The notes under the pieces: model-generated
What the model saw: only the letters and a program-made list of their open reading frames with translations
Told to the model about the DNA's origin: nothing
Database searches by the model: none
Assembly: GCA_029866005.1 (NCBI GenBank)
Contig: JARXAE010000025.1
Coordinates: forward strand, 79,154 to 143,153
DNA: 64,000 bases
Direction of reading: 5' to 3'
Source: Fimbriimonas sp.
GTDB lineage: Bacteria; Armatimonadota; Fimbriimonadia; Fimbriimonadales; Fimbriimonadaceae
Made by a program: the position numbers and the translations under genes
In this document: piece by piece, positions 6,799 through 15,022 of the stretch
How the letters are laid out: each line of letters starts with the position of its first letter
Position numbering within the stretch: the stretch's first letter is position 1

Positions 6799-9700
6799 CT
6801 AGAGCGCGCCTCTACCGAACATTGCGGTGTATGTTGACAGTGGTGAGCTTCCAACGACGCCGCTGTACTTGACCACGAACACGGCTTCCTGCTTCGGAGC
6901 GAGACTCGTTCTTCGGATCAGACAGTATGGTCGTGGAGTTCCGTACATTGTCATTCCTTGCCGATTGACCACCTGCGCGGTGCTCTTCGGACCTGGAGTT
7001 ACAACCAGCCAGACAGGACCATTCAGCGTGGTCGTTCCATTGTTTCGGACACCGACGGTCTGAGTTTGCGTGACCGGGTCATAGCTCGTGGTGCGGATCA
7101 AGACATTTGGACTCGCAACGGCTCGCATCGGCTGGTAACTCAGGTAGCTAGGCACAGTAATCGCATTCGTTCCTGGATCGTTTTGCACGTTCGACTGGGT
7201 TGGGAGGAACTGGTTAGACAGCCAGCTAATTGGCTCGGGCCGGCCGCCAATTGTCCCTCGCAAAGGATCAGTGGAAAGTAGAGTGTTCCCTGCCTCACCA
7301 GTCGTTCCCAGGTAGGCAAGGAAGCCCATTGCCTGTCCGCTCGTGGCTCCGTTCGGGAAGATGGATCGCAGCGGGATCGCCGCCTCAAGACCGGTCAGGG
7401 TTCCGGTCGGCGAGATTCGGGGTTGAATCGCGATGCTGCTCGGAATGCCAATCAAGGCGTTCAACTTGGTAGGGTCGATGCGCCAAGTACCCGCTTCTGC
7501 GCCGAGTGCTTTGGGCAACGTAGGGATACCGGTAATCGATGATTCAGGCGAGGTGCTGAGAACTCCGTGGCGGAAGCTCGAAAGGGCGTACTTTGCGGAA
7601 AATCCGGTGGGGACAGTTAGTCTCGTGTTGGAGAGAAGCCGTGGCGCGGGTCCGCTATCATCGTTGAGCAGAGCCATGTTCGTGATGCCTCCACCGGACC
7701 CGACGGCAGGATCGATGAGCAGGGACATTCCGTTGATCAGCCCTTCCGCAGGGTCAACACGACCGGCGAGACCGATGTAAAGGTACTGATCGTCGTTCGA
7801 TAAGAAGATTCCGTCGAGGCGGTTGGAACCGGACGATGGAGTTCTTTGCTGCCACCAATTGGCTTGAGTACCGAACTCGGAGAGATTGCCGTCGACAGTC
7901 CAGCCGGTTTCAAGTCCTCGGCGGACGTCGAACCAGTAATAGAAGTCGCTGAAAACGCCAGGGCGTGAGCCTGTATCTGCAAAAACCCTGACCTTCAGGA
8001 CGTGTAGCCCGTCTTCGAGGCTCGAGATGTCAAAGTTGGACAAACGGAAGCTCCCGTTGGCGAGCTTTGTGGTGGCTAGGTAGCCATCGGTAAGACCTTC
8101 AGGGGTGTTGGACAGCCCGCTATACCAAGCACCTGGCTTGCCATTATCAAGCATGACAAACGCGGTGTTCCCATCGGATGTTGTGTTGATGTTAACTGTC
8201 AGTGACCTTCCTGAAACAGTTGCGCGTTTGGTCTGGGTTCCTGCAGTTTGAGCAAAGGACCCGGTTGGTTGCGTGATGGTGGTTTCCGGGTATGCAACGC
8301 TGGTGACTGCATCTGTGACGACGATCGCAGTGCCGTTCGCCTTTGGCGAGACTGGAGCGTACAAGACATAGCCACGGGCGTTGTTGTTATTGCTTGACGT
8401 GCTGTTCGAAGGAACAGTGATCGTGGCCTGACCGGAACCATTGACGGTGACATTCGGTTGCTGACCACTCAGGTCCTCCAAAGTCGTTCCCGGTGCAAAG
8501 GCAGTGTTAACAGTTTGAGTGAGCGCAGTGAAATCTCCGCGAATGTTCATTCCGACGAGCATCGTGGCTTGACCGTTGACGTGCCGCTCGAAGATGTAAA
8601 GCTTGTCGCTGGTCCAACGATTAAAGATCGTGCCACGTCCGAAACGGTTTCTGGCTTCGACCATTTTGAGCGTGTAGTCGCTACCGTTGCCCAGAGAGTC
8701 GTACCGTCCTGGCCGAGGGAACTGACCGTAGTCGGATGGGTTGAGATTGTTTCCGTCGTAATACACGACGGCACCACCCGGCCGTATGAGCGAGAAAGCC
8801 TGAGCCAAGTTGTTTGAGACGGGGGCCGTATCGTCGTGGCTCTGGATGAAGTTAACGCCAAGAGTGCTATCGAGTCCGCCATTCTGGAATCCGACACCCG
8901 TTGCAGAGTCGATTCCGAAGCTGTTTGAGAGGGCGGTCAAATCTCCAAAGCCACTTGAGTTAAACAGACTGTTGGATGTTTGCTTGAGGTTGAAATCGAG
9001 AAGCTGCGTGCCCGTTTTGGCATATTCGCGGAGCTCGTAAGAGTTGGTTGAGAACACTTCACTGAAGACATACGCCTTCGGATTGGCCGCATAGATCGAC
9101 GGTAGAAGATCGGAGTTGTTGGCGTCGTTACCGGCTTGACCCTGGGTCTTCATCATGAAACGCGGGTTGACGTGCTTGAGGGCGTCGACTCGGAATCCGT
9201 CGAAACCAACCACCTCACTGAGCCACCAACACCAGCGCCGAAGGTACTCACGAACATCCTCTTTGACCGGGACTCCTCCGGGATAGTATTGGGGAGTGGT
9301 GGGCTGTCGGACGAACCAAGGCTTGCCCCACATGTTCCACTCTGCATAGCTGGGCAGATTGAACGCACCCGTCTGCGTGAGGTTGCCGTTCTCGTGGGCA
9401 ATATCGGCTAGGCCGACGAGGTCGTGGTTCAGCATTGAGAAACTCAGCGGACCAGCGTTGTTAAAATTGATTTCGTCGTTCCCAGTGTCTGCACTACTTC
9501 GGATGTGGAAGTCCTCTGGGATCATGTCTGGGTAGCGGTTCATTGCCCAGCTTGCGCGGTTATCGTTGTGGTTGATGATCAGGTCGCAATAGACTTCAAG
9601 GCCGTACCGCTTGGCGGCTCGGATCAGGTCTTGGAGTTCTTCGGTGCTACCAAATCTCGTTTTGACGGTGCCGCTCAGCAGGCGATCGCCGAGGTCGAAG

Positions 9701-10284
9701 CGGTCGATTGGGTTGTAGCCAGCACTGAACCCTCCGCCACCTGACTTGGATGGAGGTGGAAGGTAGATGGAGCCGTAACCAGCTTGGACGACTTCGGGAA
9801 GTCGTTTGAGCACCGTCTTGTAGTCGGTGGCGAACCATTGAAGGATTGCTCCTCGGCGGGCGGCGGGCGAGTAGCGCCAAGTGTATTGGAAGTTTTGGCC
9901 ACCGTTGTTGTCGTACTGAACGGTGTTTCCGGAGCCGTTGGCTCGAAGATAGAACTGGACGTTGGTACCTTGCGGATACGGGCCGATCAGGCCGTACCAC
10001 TTGGTGTTATTCCCGGTGTTCCCGTCAAAGTTCAGGGGGATCTCGTTTTGGGTTTGCCAGTTGTTGGTGGTGACAACCGCAACGACGCTTTGGCCAGGGG
10101 CGATGGGGTAGGTCTGGGTGGAGACCGTTACGCTGGAGAACGGCTGCATATAGGCGCCAACGCTTGGGATTTGGCTACCCATGTTATACGTCGCGGTGCC
10201 ACCTAACCAAGACAACTGCGCCAACGTCGCTTGCGCGAGCAAGCCGAGCACTAAAACGCCAAAAAATCGAGCCTTCAACAACAT
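6799..10284 (-). CDS. Giant secreted GH13 alpha-amylase-family enzyme
   Basis: This extracellular or periplasmic glucan hydrolase has about 1161 residues from the ATG at 10284. That start has AAGGG 7 bp upstream and gives a clean signal peptide; a GTG 27 bp further upstream is less likely. A beta-rich domain (about 30-140) precedes the GH13 barrel, which carries all four conserved regions: DLIINHND, GFRVDALKH (nucleophile Asp about 367), FSEVFS (acid/base Glu about 409) and FIQSHDD (about 483). About 600 C-terminal residues hold beta-sandwich modules, one resembling a CBM9/DOMON sugar-binding fold (WTVDGNLSEFG..LYIGLAGRVD). Bacterial amylases are usually 450-700 residues. Alpha-1,4-glucan is the likely substrate. 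Confidence 0.9.
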   Translation of the reverse strand: MLLKARFFGVLVLGLLAQATLAQLSWLGGTATYNMGSQIPSVGAYMQPFSSVTVSTQTYPIAPGQSVVAVVTTNNWQTQNEIPLNFDGNTGNNTKWYGLIGPYPQGTNVQFYLRANGSGNTVQYDNNGGQNFQYTWRYSPAARRGAILQWFATDYKTVLKRLPEVVQAGYGSIYLPPPSKSGGGGFSAGYNPIDRFDLGDRLLSGTVKTRFGSTEELQDLIRAAKRYGLEVYCDLIINHNDNRASWAMNRYPDMIPEDFHIRSSADTGNDEINFNNAGPLSFSMLNHDLVGLADIAHENGNLTQTGAFNLPSYAEWNMWGKPWFVRQPTTPQYYPGGVPVKEDVREYLRRWCWWLSEVVGFDGFRVDALKHVNPRFMMKTQGQAGNDANNSDLLPSIYAANPKAYVFSEVFSTNSYELREYAKTGTQLLDFNLKQTSNSLFNSSGFGDLTALSNSFGIDSATGVGFQNGGLDSTLGVNFIQSHDDTAPVSNNLAQAFSLIRPGGAVVYYDGNNLNPSDYGQFPRPGRYDSLGNGSDYTLKMVEARNRFGRGTIFNRWTSDKLYIFERHVNGQATMLVGMNIRGDFTALTQTVNTAFAPGTTLEDLSGQQPNVTVNGSGQATITVPSNSTSSNNNNARGYVLYAPVSPKANGTAIVVTDAVTSVAYPETTITQPTGSFAQTAGTQTKRATVSGRSLTVNINTTSDGNTAFVMLDNGKPGAWYSGLSNTPEGLTDGYLATTKLANGSFRLSNFDISSLEDGLHVLKVRVFADTGSRPGVFSDFYYWFDVRRGLETGWTVDGNLSEFGTQANWWQQRTPSSGSNRLDGIFLSNDDQYLYIGLAGRVDPAEGLINGMSLLIDPAVGSGGGITNMALLNDDSGPAPRLLSNTRLTVPTGFSAKYALSSFRHGVLSTSPESSITGIPTLPKALGAEAGTWRIDPTKLNALIGIPSSIAIQPRISPTGTLTGLEAAIPLRSIFPNGATSGQAMGFLAYLGTTGEAGNTLLSTDPLRGTIGGRPEPISWLSNQFLPTQSNVQNDPGTNAITVPSYLSYQPMRAVASPNVLIRTTSYDPVTQTQTVGVRNNGTTTLNGPVWLVVTPGPKSTAQVVNRQGMTMYGTPRPYCLIRRTSLAPKQEAVFVVKYSGVVGSSPLSTYTAMFGRGAL

Positions 10285-10323
10285 CGTCAAACCCTTACCC
10301 AATTGCGACACCGCAAGAGAGGC

Positions 10324-10347
10324 AGTTGAGAATTCGTATTCTCAACT
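10324..10347. promoter_or_regulatory. Inverted repeat upstream of the GH13 gene
   Basis: AGTTGAGAAT and ATTCTCAACT form a perfect 10-bp inverted repeat around a TCGT spacer, 40 bp upstream of the GH13 start and 50 bp after the anti-sigma stop. There is no T-run on the minus strand after the hairpin, so it is a poor terminator. It could be an operator or a 5' leader hairpin for the amylase. Confidence 0.5.
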
Positions 10348-10396
10348 CTAATCTAACACATTCTGTCAGGATTTGAGCAAGGGATTAGGACTTTTG

Positions 10397-11128
10397 CTAC
10401 TTGGTTTCGGGAAAGTTTTTATCGGCAGATCGCATGAGATCCTCACCGGATCGCTGACCGAACATGACGACCGATTGACCGTTGACTTCGAAGGAGATTG
10501 CGTTCTGCTTTGAGGATGTTTCTCCGGCGGAATAGCGCGTTCCGCTCACCGGGGTGAGATTTTCGAAGTTTGCGGTGGTCGGGAAAACGAGCATCTGTAG
10601 CGGACCGTTCGCATCTCGGACAAAGAGTGCGGTTGCGAGTTGGCCTTCCAGGACGACTTCCCTTCCATTAAGGATTTGGAGTCGGGAAAGGTTGGCGTCG
10701 ACCCGGCTAAGGACGTCCGTCGAAATCGCTTCCGAGAGAGCTTTCTCGGGGGTCATTCGGTTGGTTTTTCCAACGAAGCCGGCGAGCGCGCCGGTTGAAA
10801 TAGAGCTTTGCTGGGCGTGTCGTGAAAGTGTTCCGCCGACGATGACAACTGCAGCGACGCCCATGGCGAATGCCCAGGAATACTTCGACACGAAGTTTCC
10901 GCTCCGCTCGACTCGCTCGATTTCTTTGAGGCGAGCTTGGCAGGCGGCCCAGGTTGCGTCGCAGGTCTGCGGCTCAAGGCGACCTTTGAGGACCGTCTTG
11001 ACCGACTGGATTGCGGCGAGCTCTTCTCGGCTAGCTTGGCAGGTTTCGAGTTTGGCCTCGATTTGTTTGCGCTCAGACTCGCTGAGCTCTCCGTCTAGAT
11101 ATGAATGCAAGTTTAATGGGTCGATCAT
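10397..11128 (-). CDS. Anti-sigma factor, membrane-anchored
   Basis: This 243-residue protein is coupled to the ECF sigma factor just upstream (ATGA overlap at 11125-11128), the usual arrangement of a sigma factor and its inhibitor. The N-terminal ~80 residues are helical and anti-sigma-like (LHSYLDGELSESERKQIEAKLETC), with the His and one Cys but not the full His-x3-Cys-x2-Cys zinc site. One transmembrane segment follows at about 83-100 (YSWAFAMGVAAVVIVGGTL), then a periplasmic domain of about 140 residues. It should hold the sigma factor at the inner membrane until an envelope signal releases it. Confidence 0.82.
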   Translation of the reverse strand: MIDPLNLHSYLDGELSESERKQIEAKLETCQASREELAAIQSVKTVLKGRLEPQTCDATWAACQARLKEIERVERSGNFVSKYSWAFAMGVAAVVIVGGTLSRHAQQSSISTGALAGFVGKTNRMTPEKALSEAISTDVLSRVDANLSRLQILNGREVVLEGQLATALFVRDANGPLQMLVFPTTANFENLTPVSGTRYSAGETSSKQNAISFEVNGQSVVMFGQRSGEDLMRSADKNFPETK

Positions 11129-11691
11129 AGATCTTCGCCTTCCTTAATAAATCCCTCTTTGAGGGCATATGATTCGAGCGAGCGGCGGAGCATAGCTCGC
11201 CCTCGCGCAATTCGAGATCGTACCGTGCCGATGGGCACTCCGGTTGCGTCTGCGATTTCCTGGTAGCTCATTTCTTCCACATCGCTGAGGATGACGGCGA
11301 GCCGGAACTCTTCGGGGACGCTTTTGAGGGCCTTTTCTACCTCGGCTCCGACCATTCCGTCGAAGAGTTGGCGGTCGGGGATTTGGGCTTCGGTTGACAT
11401 TGGCTCGGCGACGTTTTCGTCTTCGAGCGATGCCATCATCGGTCCGCGCTGGCGGGATCGGTACTTGTTGATGTAGAGGTTGGTGGTGATCCGTAGGATC
11501 CACGCTTTGAAATTGGTTCCGTCGAAGCGGTCGTAGGCTTCGTAGGCTCGGACGATGGCTTCTTGGGCGAGGTCTTCGGCTTCTTCGCGGCTTCGGGTGA
11601 GGCGCAGGGCGGTGCCGAAGACGGAGCTGAACACTCGCTCGGCTTGCTGCTCGAACGAGTCCTTTTTGTAGTCTCGGCGCCCGAAGAGCAT
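11125..11691 (-). CDS. ECF RNA polymerase sigma factor
   Basis: This is an extracytoplasmic-function sigma factor of about 188 residues. Region 2 is recognisable as ALRLTRSREEAEDLAQEA and then WILRITTNLYINKYRS. Region 4 reads LPEEF-like SVPEEFRLAVILSDVEEMSY followed by the helix-turn-helix IADATGVPIGTVRSRIARGR. I start at MLFGRRDYKK because an open frame continuing upstream to 11769 would overlap the next gene and has no better ribosome site; that longer start remains possible. Its anti-sigma partner overlaps its stop codon. Target genes cannot be read from the window. Confidence 0.88.
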   Translation of the reverse strand: MLFGRRDYKKDSFEQQAERVFSSVFGTALRLTRSREEAEDLAQEAIVRAYEAYDRFDGTNFKAWILRITTNLYINKYRSRQRGPMMASLEDENVAEPMSTEAQIPDRQLFDGMVGAEVEKALKSVPEEFRLAVILSDVEEMSYQEIADATGVPIGTVRSRIARGRAMLRRSLESYALKEGFIKEGEDL

Positions 11692-11752
11692 GGCTGGTCC
11701 GATTCTACCTTTCGCGTCGATTTCTTCCCGCGTCGGTGCCTTGATGCTTAAA

Positions 11753-12028
11753 CTAATCCCCAGTGCCATCCCGGTTCGAACCTCTGTGGGGTTTCAACAG
11801 GCAGGGTTGGGGTTTGGTTCCGGGTTTGTTGCTGGGTTTTGGCAGGTCGCTATTCGTTTGTCGTTTGTCGTTGGTCGCTGTTTCCTTCGGTTTCGAAAAA
11901 TGCTTTCGAGCAAAGTCGAAGGCTTCGTCAACTGAATATGATCGCTCGTTTTCGGCAGAGAAGATTCCTTTCCGAACCGCCTCCTCTTCGAGTGGCGTCA
12001 AGTTGTAGACCTCGTTTGACTGCTGCAT
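11753..12028 (-). CDS. Small hypothetical protein, possibly antitoxin-like
   Basis: This 91-residue ORF has a helical N-terminal half (LTPLEEEAVRKGIFSAENERSYSVDEAFDFARKHF), reminiscent of the C-terminal neutralising segment of ParD/Phd-type antitoxins, but no toxin gene lies beside it. The second half is Pro/Lys/Asn-rich and low in complexity; part of it is encoded by the short repeat CGTTTGTCGTTTGTCG seen again near 16030. The tail may be spurious read-through of a decayed end. It lies upstream of the ECF sigma gene in the same direction. Family unassigned. Confidence 0.5.
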   Translation of the reverse strand: MQQSNEVYNLTPLEEEAVRKGIFSAENERSYSVDEAFDFARKHFSKPKETATNDKRQTNSDLPKPSNKPGTKPQPCLLKPHRGSNRDGTGD

Positions 12029-12451
12029 ATTTCCTATTGTGCGCGAGAATTCCAGGTTCGCATGCCGAATTTTGAAGATGAGAAGTCGGGGTCAGGTGTG
12101 TAGAGTTTGAGGGGCGGGTTAGGTTCAAATGGGTTTGGATTTGGTCGAAAAGGGGGCGGTAAAGGGCGGGGATGGTGAAGTCGGTGTATTTAGGTTCAAC
12201 GAGGTTTGGTTAGGATCGAAAGTTCGGTGAAGTCGGTGCTTTCGATTGAACCTAGATGCACCGAGTTGGAGATGAGTTGATGAACATCGTTTTGTCTTAC
12301 TTAGCGCGGGGAGAGGTGTTGGGATTTTGATCATCACTTACTAGGCTATGAAATCGAGGGTTTGTCAACCAGGTATCTGAGGATTTCTGCCGCCGGAGGG
12401 TTTGGGATATTTATTAAGCCAGGGATACGTTCGCTTACACTAGTAGGCACC
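12029..12451. other. Gene-poor spacer with short direct and inverted repeats
   Basis: No convincing gene is seen in these 423 bases; the open frames are short and biased in composition. The plus strand is unusually G/T-rich. TTAGGTTCAA occurs at 12119-12128 and 12190-12199, with an inverted copy TTGAACCTAG at 12246-12255. GGTGAAGTCGGTG occurs at 12174-12186 and 12226-12238. This looks like decayed or recombined DNA at the edge of the accessory block, or a small untranslated RNA, which I cannot decide. Confidence 0.5.
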
Positions 12452-12835
12452 ATGAGTGAGTGTCGTCTGTTTCCGGTCGAGCTTAACCTTGACCGGCTCT
12501 TTGTGCTCGACTGGAACGACGGGATCACGGAGTGCATTGCCTTTGATGGTGCGACCACCGTGTTTGCCATTAAACGGATCCAAGAGGTGGATGTATTCGA
12601 GGCAACACATTGCTTTCTTTACGCTTACGTCGTTCGTATTATTGATGACAGCAGTCTGGTGGAATTGGTTAGAGCGAACTCAGAACCCAACGATTATGTG
12701 AACCTTTACGGGGCAGGTCCGTGGTACGAACCTGTTCTGGCGTCAGATTCATTTCGGGAGGAACGATGGTTAGCATTTGGGATCAAGCATGGAGAGCAGA
12801 CGATCTATCGAGTTGAAAACTGCTCGGGTCGGTAA
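12452..12835 (+). CDS. Orphan hypothetical protein
   Basis: This 127-residue protein starts at an ATG with AGGCACC upstream; an open frame to a TTG at 12362 adds 30 unlikely residues. The sequence is acidic and globular (PVELNLDRLFVLDWNDGI, VFEATHCFLYAYVVRIIDD, YGAGPWYEPVLASDSF) with no signal peptide, membrane segment or recognised catalytic motif. It is the only plus-strand gene in a minus-strand neighbourhood and is bordered by repeat-bearing spacers on both sides. That suggests cargo of the accessory block. Function unknown. Confidence 0.6.
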   Translation: MSECRLFPVELNLDRLFVLDWNDGITECIAFDGATTVFAIKRIQEVDVFEATHCFLYAYVVRIIDDSSLVELVRANSEPNDYVNLYGAGPWYEPVLASDSFREERWLAFGIKHGEQTIYRVENCSGR

Positions 12836-12943
12836 GGCTTCTGGAGGTCGGTCGCTTGGGGCTTGGGCGGGAGGCTGTTCACTGACAAGCTGGTTTTCCG
12901 GTGATCGGAAGTTCTCGATGTTTGGTCGCTTGACAGTGCCACC

Positions 12944-13030
12944 CCTGATTCTCCTGCTTACCCCGCCCACGTCAGTGGCTCGTCAGCCTGAATACTCCTG
13001 CTTACCCGCCCACGCAAATGGCTCGCTGAG
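12944..13030. repeat. Two tandem ~44-bp repeats
   Basis: Unit 1 (12944-12986) and unit 2 (12987-13030) share CCTGA, then CTCCTGCTTACC, CGCCCACG and TGGCTCG with one indel and a few substitutions. They lie in the spacer between the orphan plus-strand gene and the 3' end of the cyclase-fold gene. Two copies only, so this is not a CRISPR array. Confidence 0.75.
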
Positions 13031-13045
13031 GTATCAAGTGAAGAC

Positions 13046-13849
13046 TCAGTCCTCCAGGTCCCCAAGAACGTACGAGTGATCTTCAGGAAAACGGCTGGCC
13101 ACTGCATCCCAGTCGATTGGACTGATGCTCGATAGGTCGAAATCAGTGTCGTAGAGAACCTGCCGCAAGGATGGATACTCCGCTTCAAGAAGCATCGTGG
13201 TATTTGCACACTTCTGACGTACTCGTTCATCGCTATGCGTTGTGGCGTCGCTTCTCATCGTTTTCCAGTAAAGCAGTTCTGGGTACACGAGAAATGGATA
13301 GTCCAAATCTTCAAACAACTCCGCCGGAAATGGCAGTGGAGTCAGCAACTCTACTTGTTGAAGCGCTTGAGTAATATAAACAAAGTCGAAATCTTCGTTG
13401 ACTTTCCGGGTTGAGAAAATTTTGTCTCTACGACTTATCTCTCTCGAAATGAACAGACCAGTATAGGGCAGCTCCTTTTCGGAGCGATACGCGTTAATCA
13501 AAGCTTGCCCATAGAAGCAACTCGTCGATTTGATGTTGTAATGAGTAAAAGGCCCCTTAACTAGCACGGCTCTGAAGGAGATGTTTCTACCCGCCAAGCG
13601 ATACAACAGGTCTTTGGCAAACTCACACATGAACATGACGATGTAGTCATGGTGGTCTTCTGAATCAAGCTCTGTGTCGTTGTAAATTACGATCGTATCT
13701 GAGAAAACTATCGTTCTGAAAACAGTGTGGTCATGAGCGTTCAGTCCTGCAACCACACGGAACAGATCATCCACACGCTTCCAGTCAGAGTCAACTAAGT
13801 TCGAAAAACCCAATATATCGATGTACAAGAGGTACTTAGGAGTGGACAT
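13046..13849 (-). CDS. Stand-alone nucleotide-cyclase-fold protein
   Basis: This 267-residue soluble protein opens with YLLYIDILGFSNLV, matching the first metal-binding Asp strand of class III cyclase/palm-fold domains (D11), and 40 residues later has IVFSDTIVIY with the second Asp (D51). Spacing and context match adenylate/guanylate cyclase catalytic cores. A conserved-looking FRAVLVKGPFTHY and YGQALINAYRSE follow, which is typical of class III cyclase C-terminal halves. No membrane segment or sensor domain is present. It sits 8 bp after the small Cys-rich ORF and downstream of the AbiJ-like gene, suggesting an operon. A signalling-nucleotide synthase is possible but unproven; it may equally be inactive. 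Confidence 0.72.
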   Translation of the reverse strand: MSTPKYLLYIDILGFSNLVDSDWKRVDDLFRVVAGLNAHDHTVFRTIVFSDTIVIYNDTELDSEDHHDYIVMFMCEFAKDLLYRLAGRNISFRAVLVKGPFTHYNIKSTSCFYGQALINAYRSEKELPYTGLFISREISRRDKIFSTRKVNEDFDFVYITQALQQVELLTPLPFPAELFEDLDYPFLVYPELLYWKTMRSDATTHSDERVRQKCANTTMLLEAEYPSLRQVLYDTDFDLSSISPIDWDAVASRFPEDHSYVLGDLED

Positions 13850-13857
13850 GTCTCGGT

Positions 13858-14091
13858 CTATCGTACACGACTAATTGTTATATGGGTGGTGATTTGCCAG
13901 ACGATGTCAGCCGAACTGCCACCGTTTCGGCAATGAGACAGTGTGAACATCGTATCGTCAGCACTACCTTGAATTACGCCATCGCACTTGAGAGCCACTC
14001 GGGTTGTCAATGCTTGCCTAGCATCGACATGCGGGAAGACACATCCCTTGCATTTAGAATCTACATTCTGCTGGACTTCACGAGGAGCCAT
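13858..14091 (-). CDS. Small Cys/His-rich ORF between AbiJ-like and cyclase-like genes
   Basis: This 77-codon frame overlaps the 3' end of the AbiJ-like gene by 31 bp and ends 8 bp before the cyclase-like ATG, as a middle gene of an operon would. It has a possible metal site: K-C-K-G-C followed by H, then C and a later H-C pair (SHCRNGG). There is no clear ribosome site and no recognised family, and a plus-strand frame overlaps it. It may be real or simply an untranslated gap of about 210 bp. Confidence 0.35.
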   Translation of the reverse strand: MAPREVQQNVDSKCKGCVFPHVDARQALTTRVALKCDGVIQGSADDTMFTLSHCRNGGSSADIVWQITTHITISRVR

Positions 14092-14891
14092 TCACACATT
14101 GCGGAACTAACCACCAGACTCAAGCGAGCATCTTCAACGCTCACGTCCGGGGACTCGCCCTTACTACCGTGCCTAACCCCCCCTTCATCGGAAGCAAATG
14201 CGTAAAGTTTCTCAATTGCGGTCAGCCAAAGCACATGGGTTCCAAACCGATCTTTGATCGCTTTGAGAGCTTCGCCAAGTGTTGCTTTTTCATTTTGAGC
14301 AACGATTTTTGCTGCGGCTTCGACGGCTTTAATACTCTCGTTAAGTGACTCGACAGGATTAGATTCTTCCGCTCGACCGAGCGCACGGATGGCCTTTTGA
14401 AGATGCTCCTTCACATGCTCTGGGATCGTCTTCGATTCCAGAGCAGTCTCAATTGCGGCCGTAGAGGTAGCATCCGTGACGAGCGAAATATCTGTCCCTA
14501 TGACTCTGTAACCCACATTCTGCGCTTCAAAAAGCAGATTTATGCGATCTCTCAAACCAGCCTGTTGGGTTGTGTAACATTCTCGTAAGACTAATTCAAT
14601 GATGTCAAAGACTTTAGAATATTCACCCTTGTCGAATGTGTCTTCGATTTCCGCTCTCGCGCCTTTGCTAAAAAGGTGATCGCTAACTTTGAGCTTCAGG
14701 ACTTCGCCCACAATCATTCGCTGCGAGGCAGTGCTCGGTCTCCCAAACTCTTCGAATCCCAAGTGACCGCCATCCGCTATAGGGACACTGTATAGTGCGT
14801 TCCACAAGAGGTTGCGAGTAGAACCGTCCAGCCCCTCAGTCTGTAGTGCAACACTTACTGCTGAAAGCCCATTTCTAACCGAAAAAAGCAT
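14061..14891 (-). CDS. AbiJ-NTD4-like protein with HEPN/Abi-C-like C-terminus (putative abortive infection)
   Basis: This 276-residue soluble protein starts MLFSVRNGL and has LDGSTRNLLWNALY at residues 21-34. That is the pattern of the AbiJ N-terminal domain 4, in which an aromatic-Ser-x-R-x-G start is followed by LRNxLWN. The C-terminal ~90 residues are helical (SLNESIKAVEAAAKIVAQNE) and contain GGVRHGSKG with R240-H241, similar to the R/K-N-x-HG motif of Abi-C/HEPN domains that act as RNases or scaffolds. Relatives are found in abortive-infection loci. It heads a likely operon with the genes at 13858 and 13046. Activity is inferred, not shown. Confidence 0.72.
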   Translation of the reverse strand: MLFSVRNGLSAVSVALQTEGLDGSTRNLLWNALYSVPIADGGHLGFEEFGRPSTASQRMIVGEVLKLKVSDHLFSKGARAEIEDTFDKGEYSKVFDIIELVLRECYTTQQAGLRDRINLLFEAQNVGYRVIGTDISLVTDATSTAAIETALESKTIPEHVKEHLQKAIRALGRAEESNPVESLNESIKAVEAAAKIVAQNEKATLGEALKAIKDRFGTHVLWLTAIEKLYAFASDEGGVRHGSKGESPDVSVEDARLSLVVSSAMCEWLLVKSSRM

Positions 14892-15022
14892 TTAGTTCAT
14901 TTTGACAGACTTTTTCGTAGATCATTGGAGGTGTTAATTCTGAGCAAAACCTTAGATTCCACGGCGTTAATCGCGTCTATGTAAATTTATCATCGCTTGA
15001 GTCCAATTGAATACTGGCGCAG

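Noticed and set aside
10324..10347. Terminator for the anti-sigma gene
   Set aside because: The hairpin is strong but AT-rich and not followed by a U-run on the minus strand, so I list it as a possible regulatory inverted repeat instead.
12125..12337. 70-codon minus-strand frame in the spacer
   Set aside because: The product is Thr/Pro/Ser-biased and made of repeat sequence, with no ribosome site; treated as noncoding.
12944..13030. Possible CRISPR array
   Set aside because: There are only two directly abutting units with no unique spacers, and no cas gene is present in the window.
13882..14205. 107-codon plus-strand frame in the accessory block
   Set aside because: It crosses the 3' end of the AbiJ-like gene and its product has no domain pattern; the minus-strand frame fits the operon better.
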